A DNA stretch of 64,000 bases from Paenibacillus assamensis DSM 18201. GTDB taxonomy: Bacteria; Bacillota; Bacilli; Paenibacillales; Paenibacillaceae. Position 1 is the stretch's first letter. The number at the start of each line of letters is the position of its first letter. The stretch is from the NCBI RefSeq assembly GCF_000422445.1, contig NZ_AULU01000019.1:1-64000 (forward strand). Reading direction: 5' to 3'. This document shows, piece by piece, positions 35,033 through 44,751 of this stretch. A program made the translations under genes and the position numbers. The notes beneath the pieces were generated by a model that saw nothing but the letters and a program-made list of their open reading frames with translations, was not told the DNA's origin and searched no databases.

Positions 35033-36258
35033 TCACCGCCTATTACTGTAGTTGAGATTTCATCGATTGAAGAGACTTTCCATGTGCCATCTTCTCCTCG
35101 TTCCAACGAATAGAGCATTGTTGATTCCATCGGCGGTGTATCCGTCTGATTCAACATCGTATATTTCTCAACGGTTGCGAAAAAGGCATGTTTGTCGTCT
35201 GCGGCAAGCACAACTTGCTGTTTGAGCTCTGCTTTCATATCAACTTGTGCAAACAACGTTTTAAACTTGCTGGACAGCATCATTTTCACAAGATAATTAT
35301 CCGCTGTGAATAGGCTGTTCAGTTTCTCCCAGTTCTCCGTGTTAATAGATTCAATCACGAGGTTGGCTATATCTTTGAACGCTTGCTGATCAGCTTCAGG
35401 TAATGTTGTTTTCGTTTTCTCCCAGCCATCTTTCAGTTGATAGGATATGGAATTTGGTGTCATGGAAATAATACTCTCTAGCGATTCCTCACTCTTATCT
35501 AACTTTAATAAGAAGGAAGTAGGCATGGTCATAGATGCAGTTGCTTGGTCACCGCTATAAACGCTGGACACGACAGTTGCGCTTACGGAAACCCCATTTT
35601 CGTTCACATCTGCTACCAATACATCTTCATAGCTCGTTTTTATAAGCTTGTGGCTATATTGACTCAGGTTCTTCTCCATTAGCTTATAGAAGTGAGATTG
35701 TTTGTCGAACATGTTCAGGTAACCAGTTCTATCACCACTATTTTCATATGCAGCTAATTTGGCAAAGAAGTCTTTCGTTTCTTCGAGTCGTCTTTCTTCT
35801 AGTGCCGCAGCTTGTGAATCATGCAGGGTATATGTATGTTTAGTGCCGTCTACCTTTAATTCAAGTCCAATAATATCGCTTACAGAGCGCAGTGGGACAT
35901 AGAGCTGTCCCTTCACTAGCTCGGCAGATGCAAGCATGTTATGGTTGGTCTCTGCATTTCCTTTATATTGCTTCACTTTCGCTGTATTCGCTTGGAATAC
36001 GATGGTTTGTGAACCATTGCTTGCGGTAAGGCTTTTATTGTTTTTGTTCCATTTGAGTTTGTACCCGAGCTGCTGCAAGAGCGGGCGAACTTCAACTAAG
36101 GAAACTCCATCTTTAACAATTGGATTGACTTGACTAGTTGTGGATTGATCGTAGTTAATGATGATGCTAGGTGCTGCACTTGCTGTTAGGCTTCCAGTAG
36201 CGATGGTTAGTGCTAGTGTAGAAGCAATAACGGTTTTCTTCATGCTGACGTTGAACAT
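35029..36258 (-). CDS. Secreted stalk-domain (copper amine oxidase N-domain-like) protein
   Basis: A 409-residue exported protein. A signal peptide (about 6-28; ending ASA) precedes a copper-amine-oxidase N-terminal-like stalk domain (about 30-145), recognisable by VRPLLQQLGYKLKWN and YVPLRSVSDIIGLEL. Despite the name, this domain carries no copper or oxidase activity. The rest, about 150-409, is unlike known domains by eye, with repeats resembling SnoaL/NTF2-like folds (AYENSGDRTGYLNMF, SINTENWEKLNSLFTADNYL). GGAGGG precedes the ATG at 36258. It is the first gene of an operon with an S41 protease. Confidence 0.85.
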   Translation of the reverse strand: MFNVSMKKTVIASTLALTIATGSLTASAAPSIIINYDQSTTSQVNPIVKDGVSLVEVRPLLQQLGYKLKWNKNNKSLTASNGSQTIVFQANTAKVKQYKGNAETNHNMLASAELVKGQLYVPLRSVSDIIGLELKVDGTKHTYTLHDSQAAALEERRLEETKDFFAKLAAYENSGDRTGYLNMFDKQSHFYKLMEKNLSQYSHKLIKTSYEDVLVADVNENGVSVSATVVSSVYSGDQATASMTMPTSFLLKLDKSEESLESIISMTPNSISYQLKDGWEKTKTTLPEADQQAFKDIANLVIESINTENWEKLNSLFTADNYLVKMMLSSKFKTLFAQVDMKAELKQQVVLAADDKHAFFATVEKYTMLNQTDTPPMESTMLYSLERGEDGTWKVSSIDEISTTVIGGE

Positions 36259-36587
36259 GCTGTTCCCTCCGGTTAAAATATATGCACATATACTCATAAA
36301 AAATATCCCAGAACACTAGTTTCATTTTATGACAATGAAATAGAGTCATTCTTTGTAATAAGTGCAGTATGAAACTTTTTAAAAACAAAGGTTTAATTTA
36401 CCAACATATTGTATCAGGAAATAGGATGAAATAGGTTAAGAATCTATTAAATATAAAAATTTCACCTGAAATATTGGACTTAAATACTTCTGGATGTAAA
36501 CAGAAAAATTGTTTGGAACCTGCCTAAGATTGTCAGGTAATACGTATGAATATCAGCAATTTATATTTTGAAAGAGGTGAAGAGAAA

Positions 36588-37112
36588 ATGGCTTTATATA
36601 CATATAAACCTCATTTTTACAAAAAAAGTACAAAAGAAATAGAAATTTTCGATGAGAATCATAAAAGAATAGGGTCGATGCAGAGATATTATAAAAATAA
36701 ATGGATGCGTGTTGTTGATCACTTTATAGATGAATACGAAGTGAATCTTAAAGCGTTTTATGCGGATGGAGATTCTCTTATTAACGTTGTAGATATTACT
36801 CCATTTACAAAAATAATTGGCGGCGAATGGAAAATAGAGCGTGCAGATGGTGAAAATAATCGTATTTCAGATAAGACGAAGATAAAGACACATATCCGCT
36901 ATGAACTACAGTATAAAGAAAAGAATTATCTCTTCACAAAAGATATAGGCGATCGGACTATGCGCTTACGAGACGAGTCGAATACACTCCATGCAGAAAT
37001 TACATACGATAACATGCTTCCTCCTATGACGATTACAGTAAAAAATCATTCGGAAGAAATAGATGTATGGACGATAGTTTGTGTGTATTATCTGTATTCA
37101 CTTCGAACCTAG
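36588..37112 (+). CDS. Tubby C-terminal-domain-like protein
   Basis: A 174-residue cytoplasmic protein starting MALYTYKPHFYKKSTKEIEI and continuing with FDENHKRIGSMQRYYKNKW. This follows the pattern of the Bacillus/Paenibacillus 'tubby C-terminal domain-like' proteins, which have a twelve-strand barrel and no known activity. The C-terminus reads IVCVYYLYSLRT, hydrophobic as in other members, and may run through the barrel. GAGGTGAAG lies seven bases before the ATG at 36588. It precedes ywiB on the same strand by 130 bases. Role unknown. Confidence 0.7.
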   Translation: MALYTYKPHFYKKSTKEIEIFDENHKRIGSMQRYYKNKWMRVVDHFIDEYEVNLKAFYADGDSLINVVDITPFTKIIGGEWKIERADGENNRISDKTKIKTHIRYELQYKEKNYLFTKDIGDRTMRLRDESNTLHAEITYDNMLPPMTITVKNHSEEIDVWTIVCVYYLYSLRT

Positions 37113-37245
37113 AGCACTTCCATTTTCGAGCGTCAAAGGAAGTGTGGCAGAAATGGACTGCAAAAGCCCCCAAAAGGTTGCAAATTGCAGTCGTTTCCCG
37201 GATAATTGATGGAATCAGATTATTTAAGGAAATGGGAGTTACACG

Positions 37246-37818
37246 ATGGCAGACAAGGTGCACTTGTCGAACGGGAATCCGGCGGCAGCGAATAAATATC
37301 GCACCCATCTTACAATTAAGAGTGTGCAGAATAAGGAACAAGTTGAGCATACTGTGGATGCGGACGTATACTGCAAGGGCAATCATATCTACATTAGATA
37401 TGAGGAGCCGATCTTGGCTGCTGAAGGGGATCGTTCCCAGGCGGTTAAGCGACGAAGTAGCTCAGCTGGAACGGCAGAAGACCAGGTCCAAGCAGCACCG
37501 GTCACCAATGTGATGCTAAAGCTCAGTGCGGATGAATGGAAGCTGACTCGACGCGGGGATGTGGAATCGGAAATGTCTTTTGCACCCAACATGCGTTTGA
37601 ATGGCTACTATCGCTCGGCAGCATTACGATTTCCACTCGTTACAAATACAAAGCAGTGGACACGCCGTGATCGTGCTATTGAACAGAATGGAGTTATTGC
37701 GCAATTACCAGAGTATGTCGCATGGGCATACGACTTATATATAGAAGAAGACTGCGTCGGCCAATTTGCTTTGGCATTGACATTGGATTGGTCGAGCACA
37801 TCAGAGAGGGAGCAATGA
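37246..37818 (+). CDS. ywiB: YwiB/DUF1934 family protein
   Basis: A 190-residue protein of the DUF1934 family, a small beta-barrel of the calycin type with unknown function. Recognisable elements are [33 protein letters not shown], the [15 protein letters not shown] segment, and the strands ending [10 protein letters not shown]. It has a Ser/Ala/Gln-rich insertion near residue 70 that is longer than in B. subtilis YwiB. As in B. subtilis it lies directly upstream of argS, and its TGA overlaps the ATG triplet at 37815, so the two are coupled. GGGAG lies eight bases before its own ATG. Confidence 0.85.
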   Translation: MADKVHLSNGNPAAANKYRTHLTIKSVQNKEQVEHTVDADVYCKGNHIYIRYEEPILAAEGDRSQAVKRRSSSAGTAEDQVQAAPVTNVMLKLSADEWKLTRRGDVESEMSFAPNMRLNGYYRSAALRFPLVTNTKQWTRRDRAIEQNGVIAQLPEYVAWAYDLYIEEDCVGQFALALTLDWSSTSEREQ

Positions 37819-37820
37819 AT

Positions 37821-39500
37821 ATGAGCACTGGAGTTATTGAACGGATTAATCAAGGGGTTATAAAGGCTATTGAAGAATCAATTTTGAAAGCAGGTATCGT
37901 AACACGTGAGGAAATGCCTGCATTTGTGATAGAAGTTCCAAAAGACAAAACACACGGTGACTTGGCGACAAACGTAGCTATGCAGCTTACTCGTATTGCG
38001 AAGCGCAATCCTCGTCAGATCGCAGAGGCGATTATCGAGAACTTGGATAATGCTTCAGCTTCCATTGAGAGTGCGGAAATTGCAGGCCCAGGCTTCATTA
38101 ACTTCCGTATGAACAAGAGCTACTTGTACGATGTAGTTAAAGAAGTAGCAGAGCAAGGCGACAACTACGGTCGTATTACAGCTGGTGCAGGACAACGTAT
38201 TCAAATGGAGTTCGTTAGTGCGAACCCAACAGGAAGCCTTCACTTAGGCCATGCTCGTGGTGCAGCCGTTGGTGATGCAATTTGTAACGTACTAGACTTT
38301 GCGGGTTATGAAGTAACACGTGAGTACTATATTAATGATGCTGGTAATCAAGTGGTGAACTTGGTGCTTTCTCTTGAATGCCGCTACAAACAGGCACTTG
38401 GCCTTGATGCAGAGATGCCTGCGGACGGTTATCATGGTGAAGATATTAAAGGTTTTGCTCAAGAGTTAGTTGAGCAAGAAGGCGATCGTCTGCTCCAGTT
38501 GTCAGAAGAAGAGCGCACGAAGTTCTTCCGTGAGTTCGGCTTGAAGAAAGAGTTAGATAAAATTAAGCGTGACTTGGCTCGTTTCAAAGTTGGCTTTGAC
38601 GTATGGTTCAGCGAGACTTCCCTGTACGAGAGCGGCGTAATCACGCAAGCGTTGGATGAGCTCAAAGCACGTGGAAAAGTGTTTGAAGAAGGCGGCGCTA
38701 CATGGCTGCGTACGACAGAGTACGGCGATGATAAAGACCGTGTATTGATTAAAAATGACGGTACTTACACGTACTTGACGCCAGACATTGCATACCACCG
38801 TGATAAATATGCTCGTGGCTTCGATCGTGTCATGAACATCTGGGGTGCTGATCACCATGGTTATATTCCTCGTATGAAAGCAGCGATGGAGGCGCTTGGC
38901 AATGACCCAGATAAGCTGATCGTACTTGTAGCGCAGATGGTAAGCTTGTTCCAAGACGGTGAGAAAGTGAAGATGTCTAAGCGTACGGGTAAAGCCGTGA
39001 CGATGGAAGACTTGATGGACGAAGTTGGCGTAGACGCAATTCGCTACTTCTTCACCATGCGTTCGACAGATTCTCATCTTGATTTCGATATGGATTTGGC
39101 GATTTCCAAATCCAACGAAAACCCTGTCTTCTACGTTCAGTATGCGCATGCACGTATTTGCAGCATCTACCGTCAAGCAGAAGAGCAAGGTGTTGCTCTG
39201 AAGCCATTGAACGAAGTGAACCTCGGCACATTGACAGCTGAGCATGAACTTGACTTGCTGCGTAAAATGGGTGAACTTCAAGCGGAAATCGAAGTTGCAG
39301 CACGCGACTATGCACCGCATCGCTTAATCCGCTATGTGTATGAGCTTGCATCTATGCTGCACAGCTATTACAAGGCAGAGCGTGTTATTACGGAAGATGC
39401 AGAGCAAACACAAGCTCGCTTGGCACTTCTAGGTGCAGTTCGCACAGTAATTGCAAACGTCCTTCGTCTTGTGGGCGTATCCGCTCCAGATCGTATGTAA
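37821..39500 (+). CDS. argS: Arginyl-tRNA synthetase
   Basis: Charges tRNA-Arg. The 559-residue class I synthetase has the N-terminal Add1 domain (about 1-110), then the signature HLGH in [13 protein letters not shown], the ATP-binding [11 protein letters not shown], and the DALR anticodon-binding C-terminus ([10 protein letters not shown] ending SAPDRM). I chose ATG at 37821 because GAGAGGGAG lies eight bases upstream; ATG at 37815 is also possible and would overlap the ywiB stop codon. Length and order match the Bacillus homologue. A strong terminator follows. Confidence 0.96.
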   Translation: MSTGVIERINQGVIKAIEESILKAGIVTREEMPAFVIEVPKDKTHGDLATNVAMQLTRIAKRNPRQIAEAIIENLDNASASIESAEIAGPGFINFRMNKSYLYDVVKEVAEQGDNYGRITAGAGQRIQMEFVSANPTGSLHLGHARGAAVGDAICNVLDFAGYEVTREYYINDAGNQVVNLVLSLECRYKQALGLDAEMPADGYHGEDIKGFAQELVEQEGDRLLQLSEEERTKFFREFGLKKELDKIKRDLARFKVGFDVWFSETSLYESGVITQALDELKARGKVFEEGGATWLRTTEYGDDKDRVLIKNDGTYTYLTPDIAYHRDKYARGFDRVMNIWGADHHGYIPRMKAAMEALGNDPDKLIVLVAQMVSLFQDGEKVKMSKRTGKAVTMEDLMDEVGVDAIRYFFTMRSTDSHLDFDMDLAISKSNENPVFYVQYAHARICSIYRQAEEQGVALKPLNEVNLGTLTAEHELDLLRKMGELQAEIEVAARDYAPHRLIRYVYELASMLHSYYKAERVITEDAEQTQARLALLGAVRTVIANVLRLVGVSAPDRM

Positions 39501-39550
39501 TTTTAAAAATTCTAGCGTCGGGCTAGTCCTTCTATAGCATGATGGAACGG

Positions 39551-39584
39551 ACGGTATCACCTTAGTGGTGGTACCGTTTTTTAT
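39551..39584 (+). terminator. Terminator after argS
   Basis: ACGGTATCACC and GGTGGTACCGT form a stem with one mismatch around TTAGT, followed by TTTTTT. Confidence 0.9.
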
Positions 39585-39707
39585 TCCTTATTTTCGGCCT
39601 ATATATTCTCTGTCATATATCTCCTGTAGTTTAACCTCCTCGCAATTGCCCTGTTCTTGTATAATGAAGTCACAGAACGTAAATAGAAGCACGGAGGTGC
39701 CTATTCC

Positions 39708-41465
39708 ATGTTACAATTACTTCCTCTTATGCTAGAGAGAGTAGGTATCTTGCTTATTATCGCCTTTGTCTTATCTCGGATGAAGTCGTTCCGACGGATT
39801 ATTCACTATGAGCATGGATGGAAAGAGAAAGTGCTGCTCATTGTTGTGTTTGGTTCATTTGGCGTTGTTAGTAACTATACTGGGGTACACATATACAATG
39901 AACTCGTATCTTCGCAGGCATGGAATGTAGCTGTTGATCCAGATAGTGCGATTGCGAATACCCGAATTATGGGGGTCGTCATCGGTGGCTTGCTGGGAGG
40001 GCCGCTTGTTGGATCGGGTGTGGGTGTAATTGCAGGATTACATCGTTTGTTCCTAGGGGGATTCACGGCTGTTGCCTGTGCGTTTTCCACCATTGCGGCA
40101 GGTGTTGTAACCGGATTCATAGCGCGTAAGTTCCGAATTCGCAATCCACATGCGCCTTGGCATGCAGCGGGGATAGGCATTTTAATGGAATGCGCCCAAA
40201 TGGGTATTATTTTGCTAGTAGCGGCTCCGTCAACCGAGGCATTTGCGCTTGTGCAGGTTATTGCTATACCGATGATTGCGGTAAATGGCTTTGGTACGTA
40301 TTTATTTATGACCATTATCCAATCCATTTTTCAAGAAGAAGAACGTTCCAGAGCTGTGCAAACACATAAGGTGCTGCACATTGCGGATCAAACGTTGCCA
40401 TATTTTCGTCAGGGTTTAAATGCAAGCTCTTGCCGCGAAGCAGCACTTATTATTTTGAAAGAAACGAATGCGGATGCCATCTCGATTACGGATAGAGCAC
40501 GGATCCTCGCCCATGTAGGCGTAGGCGCTGATCATCATATTGCTTTGCAGCCGATTACCACAAGGCTAACTCGGCGGGTATTGGACGAGGGGCTCGTCCA
40601 TAAGGCTTGTTCCCGCGAAGAAATACAATGCTCCAGTGGACACTGTCCACTGCATGGAGCTTATGTGATACCGCTGTATGTACGCAATAAGACGGTAGGG
40701 ACATTGAAGCTGTACTTTAAAAGTCCATCTCGGCTAGATCAAGTAGAGAAAGAGCTTGCGGAGGGTCTTGGTAAGCTGTTCTCCAATCAATTGGAGTTGG
40801 CAGAAGCAGAGCTGCAGAGCAGATTGCTCAAGGATGCAGAGATTAAAGCGCTGCAGGCGCAAGTGCATCCGCACTTCTTATTCAATGCGATTAACACCAT
40901 ATCTGTACTTTGTAGAACGAACCCTGAACAAGCACGCAAGCTGCTGCAGCAGCTTAGTGTCTTTTTCCGCAGCAATCTTCAGGGGGCTCGCTCGATGCTC
41001 ATTCCGCTTCATAAGGAGCTAGAGCATGTGGAAGCTTATTTGTCGCTTGAGCAGGCTCGTTTCCCGGGTAAGTATACGATTGAATTTTGCATTGATCCTT
41101 CATTTAAGGAAGTGCTCATTCCGCCGTTTACTTTACAGCCGTTAGTGGAGAATGCAGTGAGGCATGGATTCGGTAAAGGCTTCAAAGGAACAGGGTATGT
41201 TCGTATTTGCTCGGAAGCGGAGGGAGATACGATGCTGCTTATAACAGAAGATAACGGTAGAGGTATTTCGGCAGATGCTATCGGTGCGCTTGGCAGGGAA
41301 GTGGTGCCTTCGCAGGAGGGTACGGGAACAGCACTTGTTAATATTCGCAGTCGGATTCAAGAAATTTACGGCAGCCAAGCTTCTTTTATAGTAGAGAGCA
41401 GTCTAGGAGAAGGGACTACGGTAATCATTAAACTGCCGCGAAATGACACTAAGGAAGGTGCGTAG
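39708..41465 (+). CDS. LytS/BtsS-type sensor histidine kinase
   Basis: A 585-residue sensor. The N-terminal 5TMR-LYT domain has about six membrane helices (1-205), followed by a GAF domain (about 225-365), then a LytS-type HisKA with the phospho-acceptor His389 in VHPHFLFNAINT and an ATPase domain (ENAVRHGFG, DNGRG). The closest functional parallels are LytS of Bacillus and BtsS/YpdA of enterobacteria, which sense pyruvate or membrane state. It lies two bases before its response regulator gene. GGAGGTG precedes the ATG. Its targets are inferred from the adjacent transporters. Confidence 0.9.
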   Translation: MLQLLPLMLERVGILLIIAFVLSRMKSFRRIIHYEHGWKEKVLLIVVFGSFGVVSNYTGVHIYNELVSSQAWNVAVDPDSAIANTRIMGVVIGGLLGGPLVGSGVGVIAGLHRLFLGGFTAVACAFSTIAAGVVTGFIARKFRIRNPHAPWHAAGIGILMECAQMGIILLVAAPSTEAFALVQVIAIPMIAVNGFGTYLFMTIIQSIFQEEERSRAVQTHKVLHIADQTLPYFRQGLNASSCREAALIILKETNADAISITDRARILAHVGVGADHHIALQPITTRLTRRVLDEGLVHKACSREEIQCSSGHCPLHGAYVIPLYVRNKTVGTLKLYFKSPSRLDQVEKELAEGLGKLFSNQLELAEAELQSRLLKDAEIKALQAQVHPHFLFNAINTISVLCRTNPEQARKLLQQLSVFFRSNLQGARSMLIPLHKELEHVEAYLSLEQARFPGKYTIEFCIDPSFKEVLIPPFTLQPLVENAVRHGFGKGFKGTGYVRICSEAEGDTMLLITEDNGRGISADAIGALGREVVPSQEGTGTALVNIRSRIQEIYGSQASFIVESSLGEGTTVIIKLPRNDTKEGA

Positions 41466-41467
41466 GC

Positions 41468-42226
41468 ATGATTAGGGCGTTTGTTGTTGATGATGAGCCA
41501 TTGGCAAGGGATGAGCTCATGTATTTGCTTCGCAGAACGAAGCGGGTGGACATTGTCGGAGAGGCTGAGTCGTATGAAGAGGCGCTGGATGGCATTCAGG
41601 AAACAACGCCTGATGTGATCTTCCTTGATATTCAGCTGTCGGATGCAACAGGCATTGAGATTGCAGAACGACTCAAGGAAGATGGATGCCACTCTGCGAT
41701 CGTATTTGCGACAGCTTATGATGAATATGCCCTGAAGGCATTTGAGTTGAATGCTACAGATTACATCTTAAAACCATACGAAGAGGCGCGTATACAGCAG
41801 ACAGTGGAGAAACTTGTCCAGCGGTTAGCGGTTCCTGCATCTCAGCCTGCTGCGGCTGGTGGCTCATCTGTCTCAGCGGCTTCTAAAACTCTGGAGCGAA
41901 CAGAACGTTTAGCAGTGACCGTAGATGAGCGAATTGCGGTTCTACATGTGGACCGTATTATTTATATCGAGTCTGAAGAAGGTAAAGCAGTCGTTGTGAC
42001 GGAAGGACAGCGTTATAAGGTATGTGAAGCGTTGACCGTGCTGGAGCGCAAGCTGAATCACCCTTCTATGCTTCGTGTTCATCGCTCCTATTTAGTTAAT
42101 GTAGATTATGTAAAAGAGATTGAACCATGGTTCCATTCTACGTATGTGATGAAAATGAAAGACGGTGCAAGTATACCGGTCAGCCGCACGTATGTGAAAG
42201 ACTTGAAGCAGAAACTTGGTCTATAA
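41468..42226 (+). CDS. LytTR family response regulator
   Basis: A 252-residue regulator. The receiver domain (about 1-120) has the acidic pair Asp8-Asp9 and the phospho-acceptor Asp54 (VIFLDIQLS), with Lys in YILKPYEE. An Ala/Ser-rich linker (about 130-150) leads to the LytTR DNA-binding domain (about 155-252; HVDRIIYIESEEGKAVVVT, FHSTYVMKMKDG, PVSRTYVKDLK). LytTR proteins bind direct repeats upstream of their targets. The partner kinase gene ends two bases earlier. Likely targets are the ECF transporter and the CstA-type carrier downstream; no binding site was assigned by eye. Confidence 0.92.
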   Translation: MIRAFVVDDEPLARDELMYLLRRTKRVDIVGEAESYEEALDGIQETTPDVIFLDIQLSDATGIEIAERLKEDGCHSAIVFATAYDEYALKAFELNATDYILKPYEEARIQQTVEKLVQRLAVPASQPAAAGGSSVSAASKTLERTERLAVTVDERIAVLHVDRIIYIESEEGKAVVVTEGQRYKVCEALTVLERKLNHPSMLRVHRSYLVNVDYVKEIEPWFHSTYVMKMKDGASIPVSRTYVKDLKQKLGL

Positions 42227-42422
42227 AAGGCAGGCAAAATATTGGTGCATAATTACACGCACCTTGCTATAATAATGCTTGCAATCTAAGCCATTTGCCA
42301 TAGAAGGTAGTGGCTTGTTTTATGTACAACTAGATTGGCATATAGATTGTAATATACAAATGATGCTACCTGCACAAGCGGGCGCGCGATACATCCATAT
42401 TGGAGAAGAAAGGGTGAAGATG

Positions 42423-42980
42423 ATGAAGCAATCTATTTTCAACTTGGACACGAAGACGGTTGTTGCGATTGGAATCGGAGCGGCATTGTACGGTTTGCTT
42501 AACTGGGTTTCGATTCCGGTAGCACCACAGACTGGACTGCGTCCAGCAATTGCAATCTTGACGATATTTGGAGCTTTGTTCGGTCCTATCGTTGGCTTTT
42601 TGAGCGGGGCTATCGGTCACATCGTGTTCGACTTATCTAGTGGAACGATCTGGTGGTCCTGGGTGTTGGGATCGGCGATTAGCGGTCTAGGTATGGGACT
42701 CGTATTTATGAGCAAGTCATTTAGTGTTAAAGAAGGGCGTGCAACCAAAGGTAATATTGCCACTTTAGCTATTGTCGGATCATTGGCATTGGTCGTTGGG
42801 TTCGGTATTTCTAGCGTGCTTGATATTTATCTGTTTGGAGAAGCGCCAGATAAAATGCTATTGCAATTCACAGCGGCTTCTTTGTCTAACATTACCGTGC
42901 ATGTTGTTCTAGGTGTTGGTGCTGTACTTGGATTGTTGAAAGTGAATCGCAGCAATTCCAATCTCAAAGTATCAAAGTAA
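42423..42980 (+). CDS. ECF transporter S component (UPF0397 family)
   Basis: The substrate-binding membrane subunit of an energy-coupling factor importer. The 185-residue protein has five or six helices and the UPF0397 pattern: [48 protein letters not shown] and [17 protein letters not shown]. The S components of this group have been proposed to carry thiamine precursors such as hydroxymethylpyrimidine or related vitamins; no thiamine riboswitch was seen upstream, so the substrate is open. Three in-frame starts (GTG 42414, ATG 42420, ATG 42423) share one ribosome-binding site (AGGGTGA). Genes for the ATPase and T subunit follow. Confidence 0.85.
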   Translation: MKQSIFNLDTKTVVAIGIGAALYGLLNWVSIPVAPQTGLRPAIAILTIFGALFGPIVGFLSGAIGHIVFDLSSGTIWWSWVLGSAISGLGMGLVFMSKSFSVKEGRATKGNIATLAIVGSLALVVGFGISSVLDIYLFGEAPDKMLLQFTAASLSNITVHVVLGVGAVLGLLKVNRSNSNLKVSK

Positions 42981-43020
42981 TAGGATTGCAGTAATCCTTG
43001 AATAAAGGCAAATAGGGGCA

Positions 43021-44751
43021 ATGAATAAGATGGCAGAATCCATTCTTTCTTTTAATCAGTTTAGCTTTCAATATAGCAGCTTGGCTGAGCCTACCCTTCA
43101 TGACATATGCCTCGATATTTACCCTGGGGAAAAAATATTAATAGCTGGCCCAAGCGGTTCCGGCAAATCCACGTTAGCCCATTGTATCAATGGGCTAATT
43201 CCATTCGCCCACAAAGGGAAAATATCAGGCGATTACACATTGAAGGGTCGCTGCCCAGCAGAGCAAAGTATTTTTGAGATTAGCCGCAGTGTCGGTACGA
43301 TCATGCAGGATCAGGACAGTCAATTCATTGGATTGACGGTAGACGAAGATGTTGCCTTCGCTTTCGAAAATGATTGTGTTGCTCCTGAAGAGATGAAGCC
43401 GCGGGTAGCCGAAGCGCTTAGTATGGTTGATATGCTGGAGCACTTGAATCAAAGTCCCCATGAACTGTCTGGCGGCCAGAAACAGCGAGTTTCTTTGGCA
43501 GGGGTCATGTCCATGGACGTTGATATTCTGCTGTTTGATGAGCCGTTGGCGAATTTGGACCCTGCGAGTGGTAAACATGCGATGAAGCTGATTGAAGACA
43601 TTCATCGTGACAGCGGCAAGACCGTTATTATCATTGAGCACCGAATTGAAGATGTGCTGGAACAGCCAGTTGACCGCATCGTTGTGATGTCAGAAGGCAG
43701 AATCGTTGCGGTTGGTACGCCTGACGAGATACTTTCATCAAATGTGATGCAGGAAAATGGTCTGCGAGAGCCTTTGTATATTTCAGCATTGAAGTATGCG
43801 GGATGCGAACTGACACCAACGGTTCAACCATCTTCTTTGGAGATATTGAGCAGCAATGAGCAAGTGCGGCGAGCACTTGGAGAATGGGTTGAAGTGATCG
43901 ATAACTCTTCGATGAAAAGTGAGTCTGCACCCCTGCTAGAGCTGCAAGATGTTCGTTTTGCCTACGGGGAAGGTAAGGAAGTGATTAAAGGTGTTTCCTT
44001 GAAGATCGGAGCAGGTGAACGAGTAGCGCTGCTTGGCAATAATGGAGCAGGAAAGACTACCTTATCTCAGCTGTTGACGGGCATGGTGAAGCCGACATCA
44101 GGCGATATTTTGCTTAACGGAGAGTCTATTCGTCAATGGTCAATCCGTCGTAGAGGCGAGCAGATTGGTTACGTGATGCAGAACCCGAATCATATGATTA
44201 CCCAAACGATGATTAGGGATGAAGTCGGCTTGGCACTGCGTATACAAGGGGTGCCTCAAGCAGAAATCACTGCTAAAGTAGAAGAAGTGCTGCGTATTTG
44301 CGGCTTGTACAGTTATCGTGATTGGCCTGTATCTGCGCTTAGCTACGGGCAGAAGAAGCGGGTTACGATCGCGTCCATCTTGGTGACGGAGCCGAAGCTT
44401 ATTATTGTGGACGAGCCAACTGCCGGGCAGGATTTCAAGCATTATACGAAGTTTATGAGCTTCTTGTCACGACTAGCGGAGCAAGGCGTTTCGCTGCTCT
44501 TTATTACCCACGATATGCATCTGGCGCTGGAATATACAGAGCGTGCTGCCGTACTTTGCAATGGAGAGATTATTGCATCAGGCTCTACGGCTAGTGTACT
44601 GACCAACACAGAGATTATGAATCGTGCGAATTTAAAGGAAACATCCTTGAGTATGCTTTCCCGTTCGACTGAGGTGGCAACTCCAGAAGCGTTGGTGCGT
44701 CACTTTATCCAATACGAGAAACTTAAGAAGCAGGTGAGTGAGCATGAGTAA
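43021..44751 (+). CDS. ECF transporter ATP-binding protein, two fused ATPase domains
   Basis: Energises the ECF importer. The 576-residue protein holds two ABC domains in one chain. Walker A sequences are GPSGSGKST and GNNGAGKTT, signature motifs are LSGGQKQR and LSYGQKKR, and Walker B sequences are ILLFDEP and LIIVDEP. Most Firmicute ECF modules use separate EcfA1 and EcfA2; fused forms occur in the YkoD-type modules that go with UPF0397 or YkoE S components. The start at 43021 has AGGGG only three bases upstream, so ATG 43030 is an alternative. The end overlaps the next gene by eight bases. Confidence 0.92.
   Translation: MNKMAESILSFNQFSFQYSSLAEPTLHDICLDIYPGEKILIAGPSGSGKSTLAHCINGLIPFAHKGKISGDYTLKGRCPAEQSIFEISRSVGTIMQDQDSQFIGLTVDEDVAFAFENDCVAPEEMKPRVAEALSMVDMLEHLNQSPHELSGGQKQRVSLAGVMSMDVDILLFDEPLANLDPASGKHAMKLIEDIHRDSGKTVIIIEHRIEDVLEQPVDRIVVMSEGRIVAVGTPDEILSSNVMQENGLREPLYISALKYAGCELTPTVQPSSLEILSSNEQVRRALGEWVEVIDNSSMKSESAPLLELQDVRFAYGEGKEVIKGVSLKIGAGERVALLGNNGAGKTTLSQLLTGMVKPTSGDILLNGESIRQWSIRRRGEQIGYVMQNPNHMITQTMIRDEVGLALRIQGVPQAEITAKVEEVLRICGLYSYRDWPVSALSYGQKKRVTIASILVTEPKLIIVDEPTAGQDFKHYTKFMSFLSRLAEQGVSLLFITHDMHLALEYTERAAVLCNGEIIASGSTASVLTNTEIMNRANLKETSLSMLSRSTEVATPEALVRHFIQYEKLKKQVSEHE

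Noticed and set aside
38553-39320. A 255-codon minus-strand frame across argS
   Set aside because: It is antisense to a highly conserved gene, with no ribosome-binding site or protein-like composition.
42227-42420. A riboswitch before the ECF S-component gene
   Set aside because: No TPP, preQ1, FMN or cobalamin conserved core could be recognised. A covariance search would be needed.
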